Positions 23,301-34,742 of a stretch of DNA of 64,000 bases are shown here, piece by piece. Origin of the DNA: Flaccisagitta enflata (lineage: Eukaryota; Chaetognatha; Sagittoidea; Aphragmophora). Each line of letters opens with the position of its first letter. Within the stretch, counting starts at the first letter, position 1. The position numbers and the translations under genes are program-made. Where the stretch lies: assembly GCA_965153355.1 (NCBI GenBank), contig OZ231126.1, positions 41,664,001 through 41,728,000 on the forward strand. The letters are read 5' to 3'. The notes beneath the pieces were generated by a model, which was given only the letters and a program-made list of their open reading frames with translations, had not been told where the DNA came from and did not search any database.

Positions 23301-25661
23301 TGGCGGGCGAAGGTACGATCTCGTCACTTTCGCCGATTTGCTGAGAATCATTCGCAACATTTTCCAGCACGGACAAGAAAACCCAAAAGCCATGCTCGCC
23401 GCTTTTGGTAGGGCAAACCCATCCGCGATGGAAATGATGGAAAAATTCCATTCTCTATTTCCGTTTCTCTACTTGCACGCACTCAGCTGCTTTACGGAGT
23501 TGGTGGAACAAAGATCTGTACCGAAACTTTACCTGGATATATTTGACAAGTTTGAAACGGAATTGTGTAACCGAGGAATGACCGACGGTTCAATTTTGCC
23601 TTTGAAGAGAGATAGCAAAATCATAATGAGCTTTGAATCGGCGGATTTGGACGCGACTAAGGCCGAAATTGTGTTTGAAGGTCGGACGCATTCCTGCGTT
23701 GACTTTTACGTGGATGTTTTTCCTCAACTGCTCAAGATGTCAACGCGATTATGGCCAGATGTGCCCTCAGAATCGCTTCTCGTCAGATGTTGCGACAGAA
23801 CCATTCAGATCCATAAGCCAACAGCAGAGGTAAATATAATAAGATCTTTCATAACTTTTTTTTCTCTATATTATAAAAAAATCTACATATTCAGCATCAG
23901 AATGAATCTTTTAAATCATTGTGGTCGCAACGCCATTTCCACGTAAGGCATACGCCGACGCCACCAATTTTCATACTAGAGGTTCAAGCTCTGATAACAA
24001 TTTCACCATCGACGGGGAAAAGAATAAATATTGAATATCAAATATTCAGGTGGCAAATTCGTTGTGGTGGGAGTCGACAACTGATCTGCACACCAACGCC
24101 ACGACTTCAAAAGCTGAGTTCCAACGCGCCATCGGCAGGCCCAAAGTCTTTGTTTCTGAGGGATCGACGATTCAAGTCATGAAACCCGAACTCAAAGTCG
24201 AGTTTCTTCCCGTTGTCTCCCATTCAGGTTCGTATTGGAATGCTTTATGAATTGAAGATTCAAAATGTGTCGCAACTTGCTTTAACACACTCGATTTTTA
24301 GATATACAGGGTGTATCATGCCAAATTAGATATAAGAAAACGATGGCATTCTGCTTCTGAAAGTGCAAAAATAATTTTGAAAAAATATTCAAAGAGCACA
24401 TGAGCTCCGGTTTTTTGTGTAGAAATTTCATGGGTCTGGGTCAAATATTGTAGCCACAATATCAATTTGAAATAAATTGAGCATTTAGAGGAGAAGCACT
24501 TTGAACATGATTTTGATTCTGAAAGTTTTTTTTTAATTGCTCTCATTTCTAAACGACTTAAGTTACAGATGCCAGATTGGTCCCAAATTAAAGCTTGTCA
24601 AATTTTCTTTAATTTGAGACCAATCTAGCAAATGTGGCTCAAGCCGTTTAGAAATGAGAGCAATTCAAAGAAAAGCTTTCAGCATCACAATCATATCCAA
24701 AAAGCTTGTCCTCTAGATGCTCAGTTCACTTCAAATTAATGTTGTGGCTAGAATGTTTGACCCAGACTCATAAAATTTTTACAGAAAAAACCGGAGCTTG
24801 TATACTCTTTGAATCTTTTTTCAGATTTATTTTTGCACTTTTAGAAGCAGAATGCCATCGTTTTCTTATATCTAATTTGGCATGATACACCCTGTATTTG
24901 CAAAATGTGGATTTTTTAGATGGCTCATGTAGTTAATTTCATGTTTGCATTGAATCGGCGTCATTATAGGCATTTTTTTTTATGTTCTCGAAATGCACTT
25001 CGATAATTCGCAATTTCATTGAATTTACCTAAACCGACAAGTGAAATGGAAAAAAAATGTTGTTCTGATGATATCCTTTAATCATCAAGCAATTTTACAT
25101 AACAATTGTTTATTCATGAGCGACCAGTTTTATAAACAAGGCCGGATACACGGCTACCCCAGTCGCGGCCAAAATTGAGTACACCAGATTATTTGGGCAG
25201 GAGCAGTGAGGCCAAAAACCGCAAAAAAAACGACAAAAAAGAAAAGTGTGACCGACGGGCGGACGGAAGGACGGACCGACGGACGGACCGACGGACCGAC
25301 AAAGCGGAGTGTAGAGTCGCGTAGCACCCGACTAAAAAGTTAACCTTTATCCTCATATGCAGATCTGTCTGGAGAGACCGTTCTGAAGAGCTTCAAGCAG
25401 ACGGACAAAGTTTCGGCCATAAAAGGTTTTGCCATTGATCGTCTCAAGAAGCGTATTTCTCCCTCTGCGTCTGTGGACTCGGCGCAAATTGTAGTCACTT
25501 GTGAAAACACAAGACTCAAAGATGGTCAGAAACTGGTTGACTTTGTCTCTCCATGTTTCCGAACTCTCACCGTTAAGTATCCAGAAAATGGGATTACTTT
25601 TCCACCAAGAAACTTGTCGCCAGTGTCCGATGAATTTTCTTTATCTATGTTCCATTTATAG
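20332..25661 (+). CDS. Toll-like LRR receptor with pseudokinase, KEN ribonuclease and ubiquitin-like domains (three exons)
   Basis: Exons as read: 20332-23829, 24050-24227, 25363-25661, each with GT donor (GAG/GTAAAT, CAG/GTTCGT) and AG acceptor, in phase, to TAG; about 1324 residues. I use the first in-frame ATG, but no signal peptide follows it, so 5' exons are probably missing. Numbering from 20278: LRRs 45-340; LRR-CT start NPWQCSC (341-347); a CCPEGCNC cluster (366-373) like the Toll second LRR-NT; LRRs 395-470; second cysteine cluster (C476, C479, C498, C513); membrane helix 514-535. Inside the cell is an IRE1/RNase L-like pseudokinase: no Gly loop or VAIK lysine, HGK (647-649) for HRD, DFQ (672-674) for DFG. 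A decayed second lobe follows (about 820-955), then KEN with RNIFQH (R1026, N1027, H1031), and a ubiquitin-like end. Inferred role: ligand-gated RNA cleavage. Confidence 0.8.
22957..23520 (+). other. KEN (IRE1/RNase L-type) endoribonuclease domain
   Basis: The exon 1 segment from about GKGAWNVG (W993) to LFPFLYLHALSCF has the KEN layout. A tryptophan segment comes first, then FADLLRIIRNIFQHG, then a helix and a FPxLxxH ending. In RNase L and IRE1 the RN-x-x-x-H motif supplies catalytic Arg/Asn and His residues; all three positions are filled here. The start of this span also covers the end of the second pseudokinase-like lobe (ALLTPPFQNEMKKKYLLEEL), equivalent to the kinase-KEN joint. Confidence 0.8.
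24307..24894. mobile_element. TA-flanked fold-back MITE (CAGGGTGTATCA ends)
   Basis: Starts CAGGGTGTATCATGCCAAAT and ends with the exact inverse, with TA on both sides (24305-24306, 24895-24896). The arms stay nearly identical for well over 100 bases each, so it can form one long hairpin. TA target and terminal repeats fit a mariner-like non-autonomous element. A relative lies at 50635-51402. Confidence 0.85.
25138..25336 (+). mobile_element. Hairpin-ended non-autonomous element
   Basis: Begins AACAAGGCCGGATACACGGC, contains GGGCAGGAGCAGTGAGGCC and GGAC/CGAC repeats, and ends GTAGAGTCGCG..CGACTAAAAA. The terminal hairpin has one altered base (CACCCGACT). Confidence 0.85.
25363..25661 (+). 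other. Exon 3: ubiquitin-like C-terminal domain
   Basis: With the end of exon 2 (LKVEFLPVVS) this exon lines up with a ubiquitin fold. LSGETVLKSF matches the first hairpin, TDKVSAIKGFAIDRLKK the helix, AQIVVTCENTRLKDGQKLVD the strand and the L-x-DG-x-x-L-x-D/F turn, and TLTVKY the last strand. There is no C-terminal diglycine, so it would be an integral ubiquitin-like domain, not a conjugated modifier. The stop TAG overlaps the start of a repeat (TAGTCGCGGACACGCGACT), so the native 3' end may be truncated. Confidence 0.6.
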
Positions 25662-25811
25662 TCGCGGACACGCGACTCTAGAACTTGCCGTGTCGGTCGG
25701 TCTGTCGGTCGGTCGGTCCCTAACGTTTTTATAATTGCGAGCACTTTTCGCAAAACAGCCCCTGCCCAACCGTCCGCGACTGTATTGCCGTGTATCCGGC
25801 CTTGTTTGTAG
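25659..25811 (-). mobile_element. Hairpin-ended non-autonomous element, minus orientation
   Basis: Starts with the hairpin AGTCGCGGACACGCGACT, then GTCGGTCGGTC repeats. It ends CCGTGTATCCGGCCTTGTTT, the reverse complement of the usual left end. It overlaps the receptor stop codon. Further CCGT/GGTC remnants continue to 25885. Confidence 0.8.
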
Positions 25812-25982
25812 TGGCGTGCATGAGCCCTAGGAGCTTAATTTGTCAGTCCGTCCCTCGGTCCGTTGGTCAGTCCATCAGTCCCTCAGTTCTCGCAAGTGGT
25901 TGCCATTGCCCATCTACACACTACATTTTGGCTTGCTCTAGATAAGAAATGTCACTCTCTCCTATTTTGTTGCACTGAGGGC

Positions 25983-26204
25983 GTGTTTCTAGTGAGCGCC
26001 AAAAACGCGTTTGTTCCCGTGAGACGCGTTCACAGTGTGAACACATATTCAGAATTTCAACAGTCCCACGAGGGAGTGAGCTTCGTGAGTGAGCGAGCGT
26101 AGCGAAGCGGAGCACTGCGGAGCGAGTTAGCGGAGTGAGCGGTGCGAGCGAACGAACAAGTGGCCATTTCAAAACGCGATCTTCTTTGACTAGAAACGCC
26201 CCCT
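25983..26204. mobile_element. Short inverted-repeat element with GAGCG-rich core
   Basis: GGCGTGTTTCTAGTGAGCG at the left and GACTAGAAACGCC at the right are inverted relatives. The core is rich in GCGGAGCG/GAGCGAGCG motifs. The ends resemble hAT-type GGGGCGTTTCTAG termini, but I see no clear target duplication. Confidence 0.45.
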
Positions 26205-26264
26205 AAAACGTGAACGGTTTCCACCGTAATTGAAAGATGTAAGTAATCTGCGCCTTGTGGTTGA

Positions 26265-26475
26265 TTAAATGAAAGCGTAACCAACGGATTCGTTATTGTA
26301 TGACATATGATTGTCATTGTATGCATTTACGTTTGAACCAACCGATCCACTAACAGATACGTAATTCTATGACATGTAATTGTAATTGGATTAATGGATG
26401 CATTTACGATTGAATCGACCCATCAACTTACTGACGCATATTTGCACGACATGTAATTGTAGTTAATTACATTCA
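26265..26475 (+). repeat. Minisatellite of about 95 bp, two to three units
   Basis: Successive units share TACGTAATTNTATGACATGT, then AATTGTAATTG, then GCATTTACG(T/A)TTGAA. They are diverged and non-coding. Confidence 0.65.
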
Positions 26476-26699
26476 TGTTTGAATTTTTTTCCCAAATTGT
26501 CTTACACTAGAATGCATAGTCGATAGCAAATTAGTTACAACCTTCCCGTGGCGAGTTCGGATATTTGGTCCCTCTGCCCATGCTTTGGTGCATGACTTTC
26601 GCTTTCTCCATCCCTCCGTCTCTGTGACTGACTCTCTGACTTTATGTTTGTTTTTTTCTTGTCATTCTGTCTTTCTTCCTGATGAACTATCTTTCTGTC

Positions 26700-26828
<129 letters not shown>

Positions 26829-28961
26829 TGAGCGTGTGGTTGCACGTTCATGTACACAAATACTTTCTTCTTTTTCGTTATCGCACCAAAAACCCGCAAC
26901 GAATTGAATCTAGGCAAAAGAGAGAATGAGGGAAAACACACCATCGCAATTGAGCTCCTAATCGATTCTCAAGTACGAAAACCAGATGTTTTTTCTCTCT
27001 TTGCTTTCTCCAACTCCCCTCTTTTATTCTTTTTCTTCTTCTGAATTTTTTTCATTCTTTGCTTCTTCTTCTTCCACACTTGATTCTTTTATTCCAGTTG
27101 AACCTTTTTACCTATTGAAGTCCAAAGGTCCAATAATCCGTACTTTTATTCCAGCAGACTGGCTATCGAAGACAGATTGAGTTATAGTTGATCCAGTGAC
27201 AACTTAAGGTTAATGTCATAGAAAAGGGTCCGTGGACGGAGTGAAATCCATCAATTTTAAAATGTTGAAAATTGAACAGAACCATACATCATCATGTAGC
27301 TAGCCTTATATCATGTATGAATTGATACTTGGATTTTCTTATGTGAGCTCATTTTTCATGCAAATTAGGCCCAATTACACATTTTTTGCAAACGTACTAA
27401 TAATAAATTTAGTTAAATACAATGAAGAAATCAATATGACAGTAAAATTCTTGATGAATATGTTCAAGCAATCATTTGTGATCATGTTTCTGAATTTTTC
27501 AAAAAAATTTTGAGTTTTTTGAAAAAATCTCTATAAGTACCATTTCTGGCTGGGTGGGTTGTTGGAGGAAAAAAATTTTTTGCCAAGTTCTGTTTCATGC
27601 CAGTGATGAGGCATCTTTAACGGAAGCTTCATGCAAAATTTCAACCAGATCGGACAATTATTTCAAAAGTTATGCCGTTTTTTCAATTTTTTTTCTGGTA
27701 GGTTGGTTGGTCTGTCTGGACTCCTCGGCATTCTTTAAGACACACCAGAATATAGGTGAAGAACCCTCTTGATCTAGGTAACAACCATGCAAAATTTCGT
27801 TGGGCTAGCTCAAATAGTTTTTGGGATAAGCCGATTTGAATTTTAAGTTATTTTACTAAATTGAGGCACAAAAGCATCGCGCCTTTGTGTGAGAAGCGCT
27901 GTGTGGAAACAAAGAATTAACTACGAGGCTTCGTCGGCGAGCGTTACAATTCACTCCCTATTTCAGTACTGATCAACTTTGTAATTTCATTGTGACCAAA
28001 CGAATTAGAGTTAAGACTTGAAATTTTAGGTGTAGATACAGAATTTCACCATCTTACTCATCATGTAGATGAATTTTCTATTAATCATGTTACTATGCCT
28101 TGACAGAGTATGAATCATAGTGTGACACAAGTGTGACACCACCAACAAGGAGCACCTTTGAATTGTAACGCTCTAGGAAAATGTTGATTTCTCCAAAATG
28201 AAATGGAAAAAATCCTTGAAATTTGGAGGATATGTCGTTCAACTAGTTGTTAATGCAATGACAAAAGAAAAAATGCTTAATGTTTGAACAATCATAGCTT
28301 ACAAAAAAAACTGTCGGCTTATCTCATTTTGAGAAAATAATGACAGAAAAATGAAGGGGAAGAGTGTTATGATTTGTAGTCATTTTTTTTTGTCCTACAG
28401 TTGAGTTATTGAGTCCAAATTTTTTGCACATATCAATGGATGGATAGAGATGGCTTACAAGCTATGGGATAACTCTGCTTGACATTTTTTGATTGCTTAA
28501 ACAAGCTTTTTGCTTACAGGGACAAAATCGGGACAGGCCAAAAAAGGCCCTTCTAGCCCTGTTTTGGATCCCATAGGGGCAGTTGGAGGAGCAAAAATTG
28601 AATTGGCATGGCGCACCATGTAGTTAGGTATGTCACCCAACCTTTGTGACCCTATTTAATGCAACAGCAGAAGCGATGACACTTCTACAATGGTGGAGAG
28701 TCAGGGTTTCTTGGGCGGACCCCGATGCGCGGAATTAACCTTAAAGCATTTGCACTCGCAGCTGCCAATAAAAAGCGCTTTAACCGGCAAAATGTGGAGT
28801 GGTCAAATTTGGAGATAATTGGATATAGACCAAAAGACAAACAAGCACAGTGTCCCCAATAGCAAGCAAGTGTATGAGCCAGTCATCTAAGGATCGTGGA
28901 TCGTGGTCAGCGGTTTCCAAAGCCCGGCTCAATTGATTTGACACAGGAATGGGGCAGCAGA

Positions 28962-29230
<269 letters not shown>

Positions 29231-29819
29231 GGAGAGCGAGGCCATTGCAAAGCCATCGGTGCCAATTTCATTGCCTCAAAAACGGGAGAAATTGATTTTC
29301 GGTTTCTCGAAATGATGTCAACTTATCCATTTTTCGATAATGGACTCGCCAAGAAAGAAACAGATGGCAGCCCAAAGGCAGTATGTGGTCAGCGGTAACC
29401 CGTGCCCTGAAAAAGTGGTTAGTGACTAAAGTTGAGATGGAGTGGGGCAGCGGCCATGAAAGTTACAAAGTCCAGTAGAACAAAGGGGGAATCTTTCCAA
29501 GAAAACTAAAAATCCCATTGAATAACGTGAAAAGTTGACTCAAGATGAAAATTGAAAAAGATGAAAAATTTACCCAGAAAAAGAAGAAAACGTGAAAATC
29601 ACCATAGAATTACGTGGAAATAAAGAAGAAAGAATTGTAAATGCTACAAAAATTCTCATTGAAAAACATGGAGAAAATTTAATTTTTTTGAATGGGCTCA
29701 AAAGAAACGAATTCCTGTAGCTGGGGGGCAGACAGATGTATGGACAGATGGACAGACAGATTCCCCTGTATTCTCAGTGACTTGATCCCCTATTGAGGCT
29801 GATGCACAAACAAGCAAAC

Positions 29820-30010
29820 AAACAAAGTAAACTGAAAGAAAGAAAGAAAGAAAGAAAAAATGAAACAAATGAACAAAGAAACAAAGAAACAGAAAAACAA
29901 AGAAAGAAAGTAAGAAAGAAAGAAAGAAAGAAATAAGGAAATCTATTAAAAGGGAAAGAAAGAAAAGGCGATAGGGTGAAAGAGAGAAAGAAAGCAAAAA
30001 AGAAAAATAC
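29820..30010 (+). repeat. GAAA/ACAAA-rich low-complexity tract
   Basis: Irregular AAAG and ACAAAG repeats lead straight into the next hairpin-ended element. Confidence 0.8.
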
Positions 30011-30011
30011 A

Positions 30012-30210
30012 AGTGACACGGGGTGACAATATCGTTGCGGACGGGTGGGCAGGGGCATCCAACCCCCATCCACACCTCAGACCCCCTCACACACACTAAC
30101 ATACCCAAAAAGTATCTACAATGCTTGTTTTTGACTCGATCATTACGAACGGACCAACGAAACCAACGGACAGACAAGGCCTTCTATAGAGTTGCGTGTC
30201 CGCAATTAAA
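30012..30210 (+). mobile_element. Hairpin-ended element, GTTGCG subfamily
   Basis: Begins AAGTGACACGGGGTGACAAT then ATCGTTGCGGACGGGTGGGC. It ends GACAAGGCC..TATAGAGTTGCG with the hairpin AGTTGCGTGTCCGCAATT. Closely related copies are at 34536-34742 and 58747-58990. Confidence 0.8.
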
Positions 30211-30329
30211 AAGAAAAAACAAACAACCACAAACAACCACAAACACAAAAACACAAAAACACAAAAATTACCAACTGATAAACAAAGAAACAAAAACACT
30301 CTGTGCCGCTCCAATGTAAAGGTGGCTTA

Positions 30330-30985
30330 CAATTCCAACTATCCCAAAAGTTGGTTATTATTGCTCAGAATGGTGGACAGGGACCAGACAAACATGAAAC
30401 TAGAAAAAAAGAATACATTTGGGGGGTCAGGGGGTCCCCAGGGGACTATTTTGGGGTGATTTCACGGCCCGGCGACTAATATTATGAGTTTTAGAGCATT
30501 CAAGCTTATTTCTTTGGTCAGAATGGTGGACAGGGACCAGACAAACATACAACTAGAAAAAAAATACTTGTCAGGGGTCCCAGGGGTCCAGGGGGCTATT
30601 ATGGGGGATATCATGGCCCGGCAACTAAAATCATCGAAAATCTTGATTTTAGAGCATTCAAGCTTATTTCTTTGGTCAGAATGGTGGACAGGGACCAGAC
30701 AAACATACAACTAGAAACAAAATACATTTGGGGTCCCCAGAGGGTCCCCAGGGCTATTATGGGGCAATTTCATGGCCCGGCAATTAAAATCATTGAAAAT
30801 CTTGATTTTTAGAGCATTCAAGCTTATTTCTTTAGTAAAGAATTGTGACTAAGCACCATCAAAGTAAACCTTAATTAGTAAAATATATTCAAGGAGGTCT
30901 GGGGGCCCCAGGGAACTGTTTCTGGGGCCATTTCATGGCGCGGCAACTAAAAAACATCAAATTTAGATTTTTAGAGCATTTAAGT
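30330..30985 (+). repeat. Minisatellite of about 160 bp, four units
   Basis: Units share AGAGCATTCAAGCTTATTTC, GGTGGACAGGGACCAGACAA, then GGGGTCC-CAGGG and TTTCATGGCCCGGCAACTAA. The last unit is the most diverged. Confidence 0.85.
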
Positions 30986-31394
30986 TTATGCTTATTAACA
31001 GCGATGTATGGCAGCTTGGAGCCTAGGGACTTCAAAGCCAATTCCAAGCACGACAGCAAATCTAAGCACGACAGCCTTTTTACTGATTTGCTATGATTTC
31101 TATGCTTTCTAAGCCAATACTAGACAAAACATAACAAATAAACGAGTGATTCTCATCTAGATGGTTATTTCTTTTTCAAATAGATCTGTTTTCCATTGAT
31201 TCATACTTTTTAATGTATTGTGCAAAAAAAGTATCTAGAAAAACTGTCAGGTAGGTGAGGGCAAAGCATAATAATCATTATCACATATCAATCAAGCCCA
31301 TGCCTCATTTCGTTTTGCAAACTAGTTTATTACTTCCCCAGGAGGATTTGATTCAATGTAGTTTTTCTGTTGAGTTTATCTGTCAGTCTGTTTG

Positions 31395-31409
31395 TCTGTC
31401 TGTCTGCCA

Positions 31410-31465
<56 letters not shown>
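31395..31465 (+). repeat. (CT)n microsatellite
   Basis: Short CT array with a TTTC tail. The preceding 30986-31394 has no feature I can name. Confidence 0.9.
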
Positions 31466-31469
<4 letters not shown>

Positions 31470-31617
31470 CTTCAAAATTTGTTCACAACACATTTTCAAG
31501 CCCGACAAACTTTCAAGCCCGACAGCAGGGACGTCATGTGATGTCCCTGAAGTCCCTTGCCATATATCGCTGCTTATTAAAAATATTGTGCACAGGCATT
31601 TTAAAAATAAACATTTA

Positions 31618-32350
31618 ATTCTTCTTCTTCCCTCTTCTTCTCCTTCTTCTTCTTCTTCCCTCTTCTTCTTCTTCCCTCTTTTTTTTCTTCTTCTTCTTCT
31701 TTTTCTTATCCTTCTTCTTCCTTCTTCTTCTTTTCCTTCTTCTTCCCTCTTTTTCTTGTTCCTTCTTCTTCTCTTTCTTCCCTCTTCTTCTTCTCCTTCT
31801 TATTTCTCTCTTCTTGCTCTCCTTCCTCTTCTTCTTCTTCTTCTTTTCTTACTATTCCCTCTTTTTGATACCCTATGTTTTATATTTTTTTTTCATTTTC
31901 TACCTCTTTTTTCCCTTCTTTGTTCTTGTACACTTCTTCTTCTTCCTCCCTCTTCTTCTTCCTCCTTCTTCCTCTTCCCCCTCTTCTTCTCATTCTTCCT
32001 CTATTCCTTCCCTCATCCTCTTATTCCCTCTTCTAATTCTAGTGAAAACAGCATTTTTTTAAGACAATGTGCCAATTTATGCTACTCTGCTTTACAAACT
32101 GCACGTTGCTGCTTCTTCTTCTTCTTCTTCTTTCTTCTTCTTCTTCCCTCTTCTCTTCTTCTTGTTTTTATTCTTCTTCTTCTTTTTCTTCTCTTCCTTT
32201 TCTTCTCCTTCTTCCTCTTCTTTTCTCTTATTTATGAACCCAACATTTGTTTTGCTCTCTTTTTTCCTGATTTACTTGAACAATCAACATCTTATATCAT
32301 CGTCCTCCTCCTCCCTCCTCCTCCCTCCTCCCTCCTCCTCCTCTACCCCC
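31618..32350 (+). repeat. (CTT)n / TTCTTC-rich pyrimidine tract
   Basis: About 700 bp of almost uninterrupted pyrimidines with TTCTTC and CTCCTC units, interrupted by short ordinary sequence near 31880-31930 and 32040-32110. Open frames here are leucine/phenylalanine/serine shadows. 32350-33330 shows no feature beyond AT-rich DNA. Confidence 0.9.
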
Positions 32351-33330
32351 ACCACAACAAGATATCTAATACAACATTTATGTAGTGTTGCTATTCATCA
32401 AGGGTTTCATGTTATTATAATGAAAGCAAATCTAGTTATTTAAGCAACTTAGATGAAATTTTACTTCATTGGCGATATGAAATGAAGCTCTATATTTCGT
32501 TAAAAATGGCCGTAAAAAAAGTATCGTCGAGTATCCGTCCTAATTTTTTTTGTGGAGCTTCCTAACTACCTAATTAATGAATGCATAAAAAGAAAAAGGG
32601 GGACAAGGGGGGTACCTGACCCCTAAAAATACAAAATATTGACCTCCTAGAGGGGTTTCAAGTAGTTATTTCTTTGTTATTTACGTACCTTTGATTAAGT
32701 ATAACTCCGCAAAAAATCACTTTCTGGCCAAAACAAAATTAGTTTTAGACAGCCCTAGGTGTCCTTTAACTACCCTGAAAATTTCAGCAGGTTTGGAGAA
32801 AGTCAGTTTTTTGCTCTTTTTCCCCCTCCTCCTCATTTTGGGTGGTTTGGGTGGTTTGGGTGGTTCCCGATATGCTGGGTCGCCCAAATTTTGGGTTTCT
32901 ATTTTTTTGGTCCTAGATAGTATTCTGATTGAAAAAATCAGATTGATTCATCATTTTTAATACTATTTTTAACGATTTGGAATTTTGAGCAAAAGGAAGC
33001 ACAAAGTGAAAAAGGCATTCTAGTGCGTCGCGAGTCCGTTTATACCTCTGCGTACACGCGGTTTGGCAGTGAAGCGATAAGTGTGAAAGCTTCAGTCATT
33101 GTGCGATTCTTAAGCCATACACAAATTTGGAAGTTAATTGACGATCGTTCATCAGAGTTACACTTTTAGGCATCAATTCATGCGGACAAAACCGTCCAGT
33201 GTCTCTCCCGTGTCAACTAACGTCGTCTCATTAATAGAATAAGAGAAACTAAGTATTTTTCTCAAAGAAGAAAAAAACAGGAAGACGTTTGCTAATTCCA
33301 CGATTGAATCAAACAGAGGGACAGATTCAT

Positions 33331-33925
33331 ACTATCTAGGCGGAAAAAAATCTTTCGGTACTTTTACATGCATATCTCAGATTAGAATCAACCAATCGTC
33401 AAAAAATTGGTGAGATTACTAAAGCTCTTCAAATTTGCAAGAGATTGCCGCAAACCGCATCCCTCTAGCTCTATGCGTTAAAAAGCTATTCAACTTTCAT
33501 TGAAATATTTCAGTTTCACTTTTGCTATTTCTCAACAATCTTCTGATGATATCATTTCACTCTTTTTTTGATTACTTCTAAATGCCTTGAGCTAGACAGG
33601 TGCTTTTTGCGTTGCCAGCTTGCAAATTCGAAGGGCTTCATTTAGGTCACCGATTTTTCTATGATTCGATGATTCTTTTGAAAGCTGTGTGTCTAAATTT
33701 AGCAAAAGAATAGACAAAAAAAAATCACGAGAAAGATCTGGAAAGCCTTCACTCCTGTTTAACTCGAACAGCTCTACAAATCGCTTCCGAAACAAATGGC
33801 TCCTCTCATTCAGTCAAAGGGAGCTCACATTAATTATTGATGGATTTGTAATTGATTTGTACGCATTTTTACGCAATTGAATATGTTTTTGTTTCAGGAC
33901 GAAAGATTTTTTCCGCCTAGATAGT
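33331..33925. mobile_element. MITE with 27-bp terminal inverted repeats
   Basis: ACTATCTAGGCGGAAAAAAA then TCTTTCG at the left is mirrored by CGAAAGATTTTTTCCGCCTA then GATAGT at the right. Each end is flanked by T and A, so the target is probably TA. It is 595 bp with no coding potential. Confidence 0.8.
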
Positions 33926-34193
33926 AGATAGAATGACAAATAGAAAAAGATAGAAAATGAAAAAGATGATGGAGAGTTGAGAAATCCGAGGAAAAGTAAT
34001 AAAAAAGATGATTTTTTTTTAAATGATCAGGCTGCGTGACGTAATTCTGTGAATATAATCTTTCGTATCGTAACAGCGTCACGTGATTTGTTGTAATTTA
34101 TCGCACACATGATTCCGTTTTCCTCTTTCATTCAAGATGTTGTGACGTTACGCACTAATGCACGTGACTTTTACCGCTACATCCTCTCAATAA

Positions 34194-34462
<269 letters not shown>

Positions 34463-34535
34463 TGCGTGTGTGCTCTCACTTCAAAAAAGTTACCGACCGA
34501 CGGCAAGTTCTAAGGCCGCGGATCCGCTACTAACA

Positions 34536-34742
34536 AGTGACGCGGGGTCACAATATCGTTGCGGACGGGTGGGCAGGGGCATCCAACCCCCATCCACACC
34601 CTGCCCCCCCACACACACAACACCCAAAAACACATCTAAAATGCTGTTTTTCCACTTTTCGACTTTTCACGGACCGAGGGACGGATCGACGGATGGACGG
34701 GACGGACAAAGCCTCTTATAGAGTTGCGTGTCCGCAACTAAA
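34536..34742 (+). mobile_element. Hairpin-ended element, GTTGCG subfamily
   Basis: AAGTGACGCGGGGTCACAAT at the left. On the right, GGACGGACAAAGCCTCTTAT, then GAGTTGCGTGTCCGCAACT AAAAC. The hairpin stem is perfect (34722-34739). Confidence 0.88.

Larger units (their letters stand above)
24228..25362 (+). other. Intron 2 of the receptor gene, holding two repeats
   Basis: The intron runs from GTTCGT at 24228 to the AG at 25361-25362. It contains a 588-bp fold-back element (24307-24894) and a hairpin-ended element (25138-25336). Joining the flanking exons gives the codon GAT and restores a continuous reading frame. Confidence 0.7.

Noticed and set aside
23830-23946. Receptor ending at the read-through stop after 23829
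   Set aside because: GAG/GTAAAT is a good donor, the read-through tail is low complexity, and splicing to 24050 then 25363 restores a longer ordered domain.
31255-32385. Long open frame of 376 codons
   Set aside because: It is a pyrimidine-rich CTT tract read as Leu/Phe/Ser, with no conserved segment and equally open in other frames.
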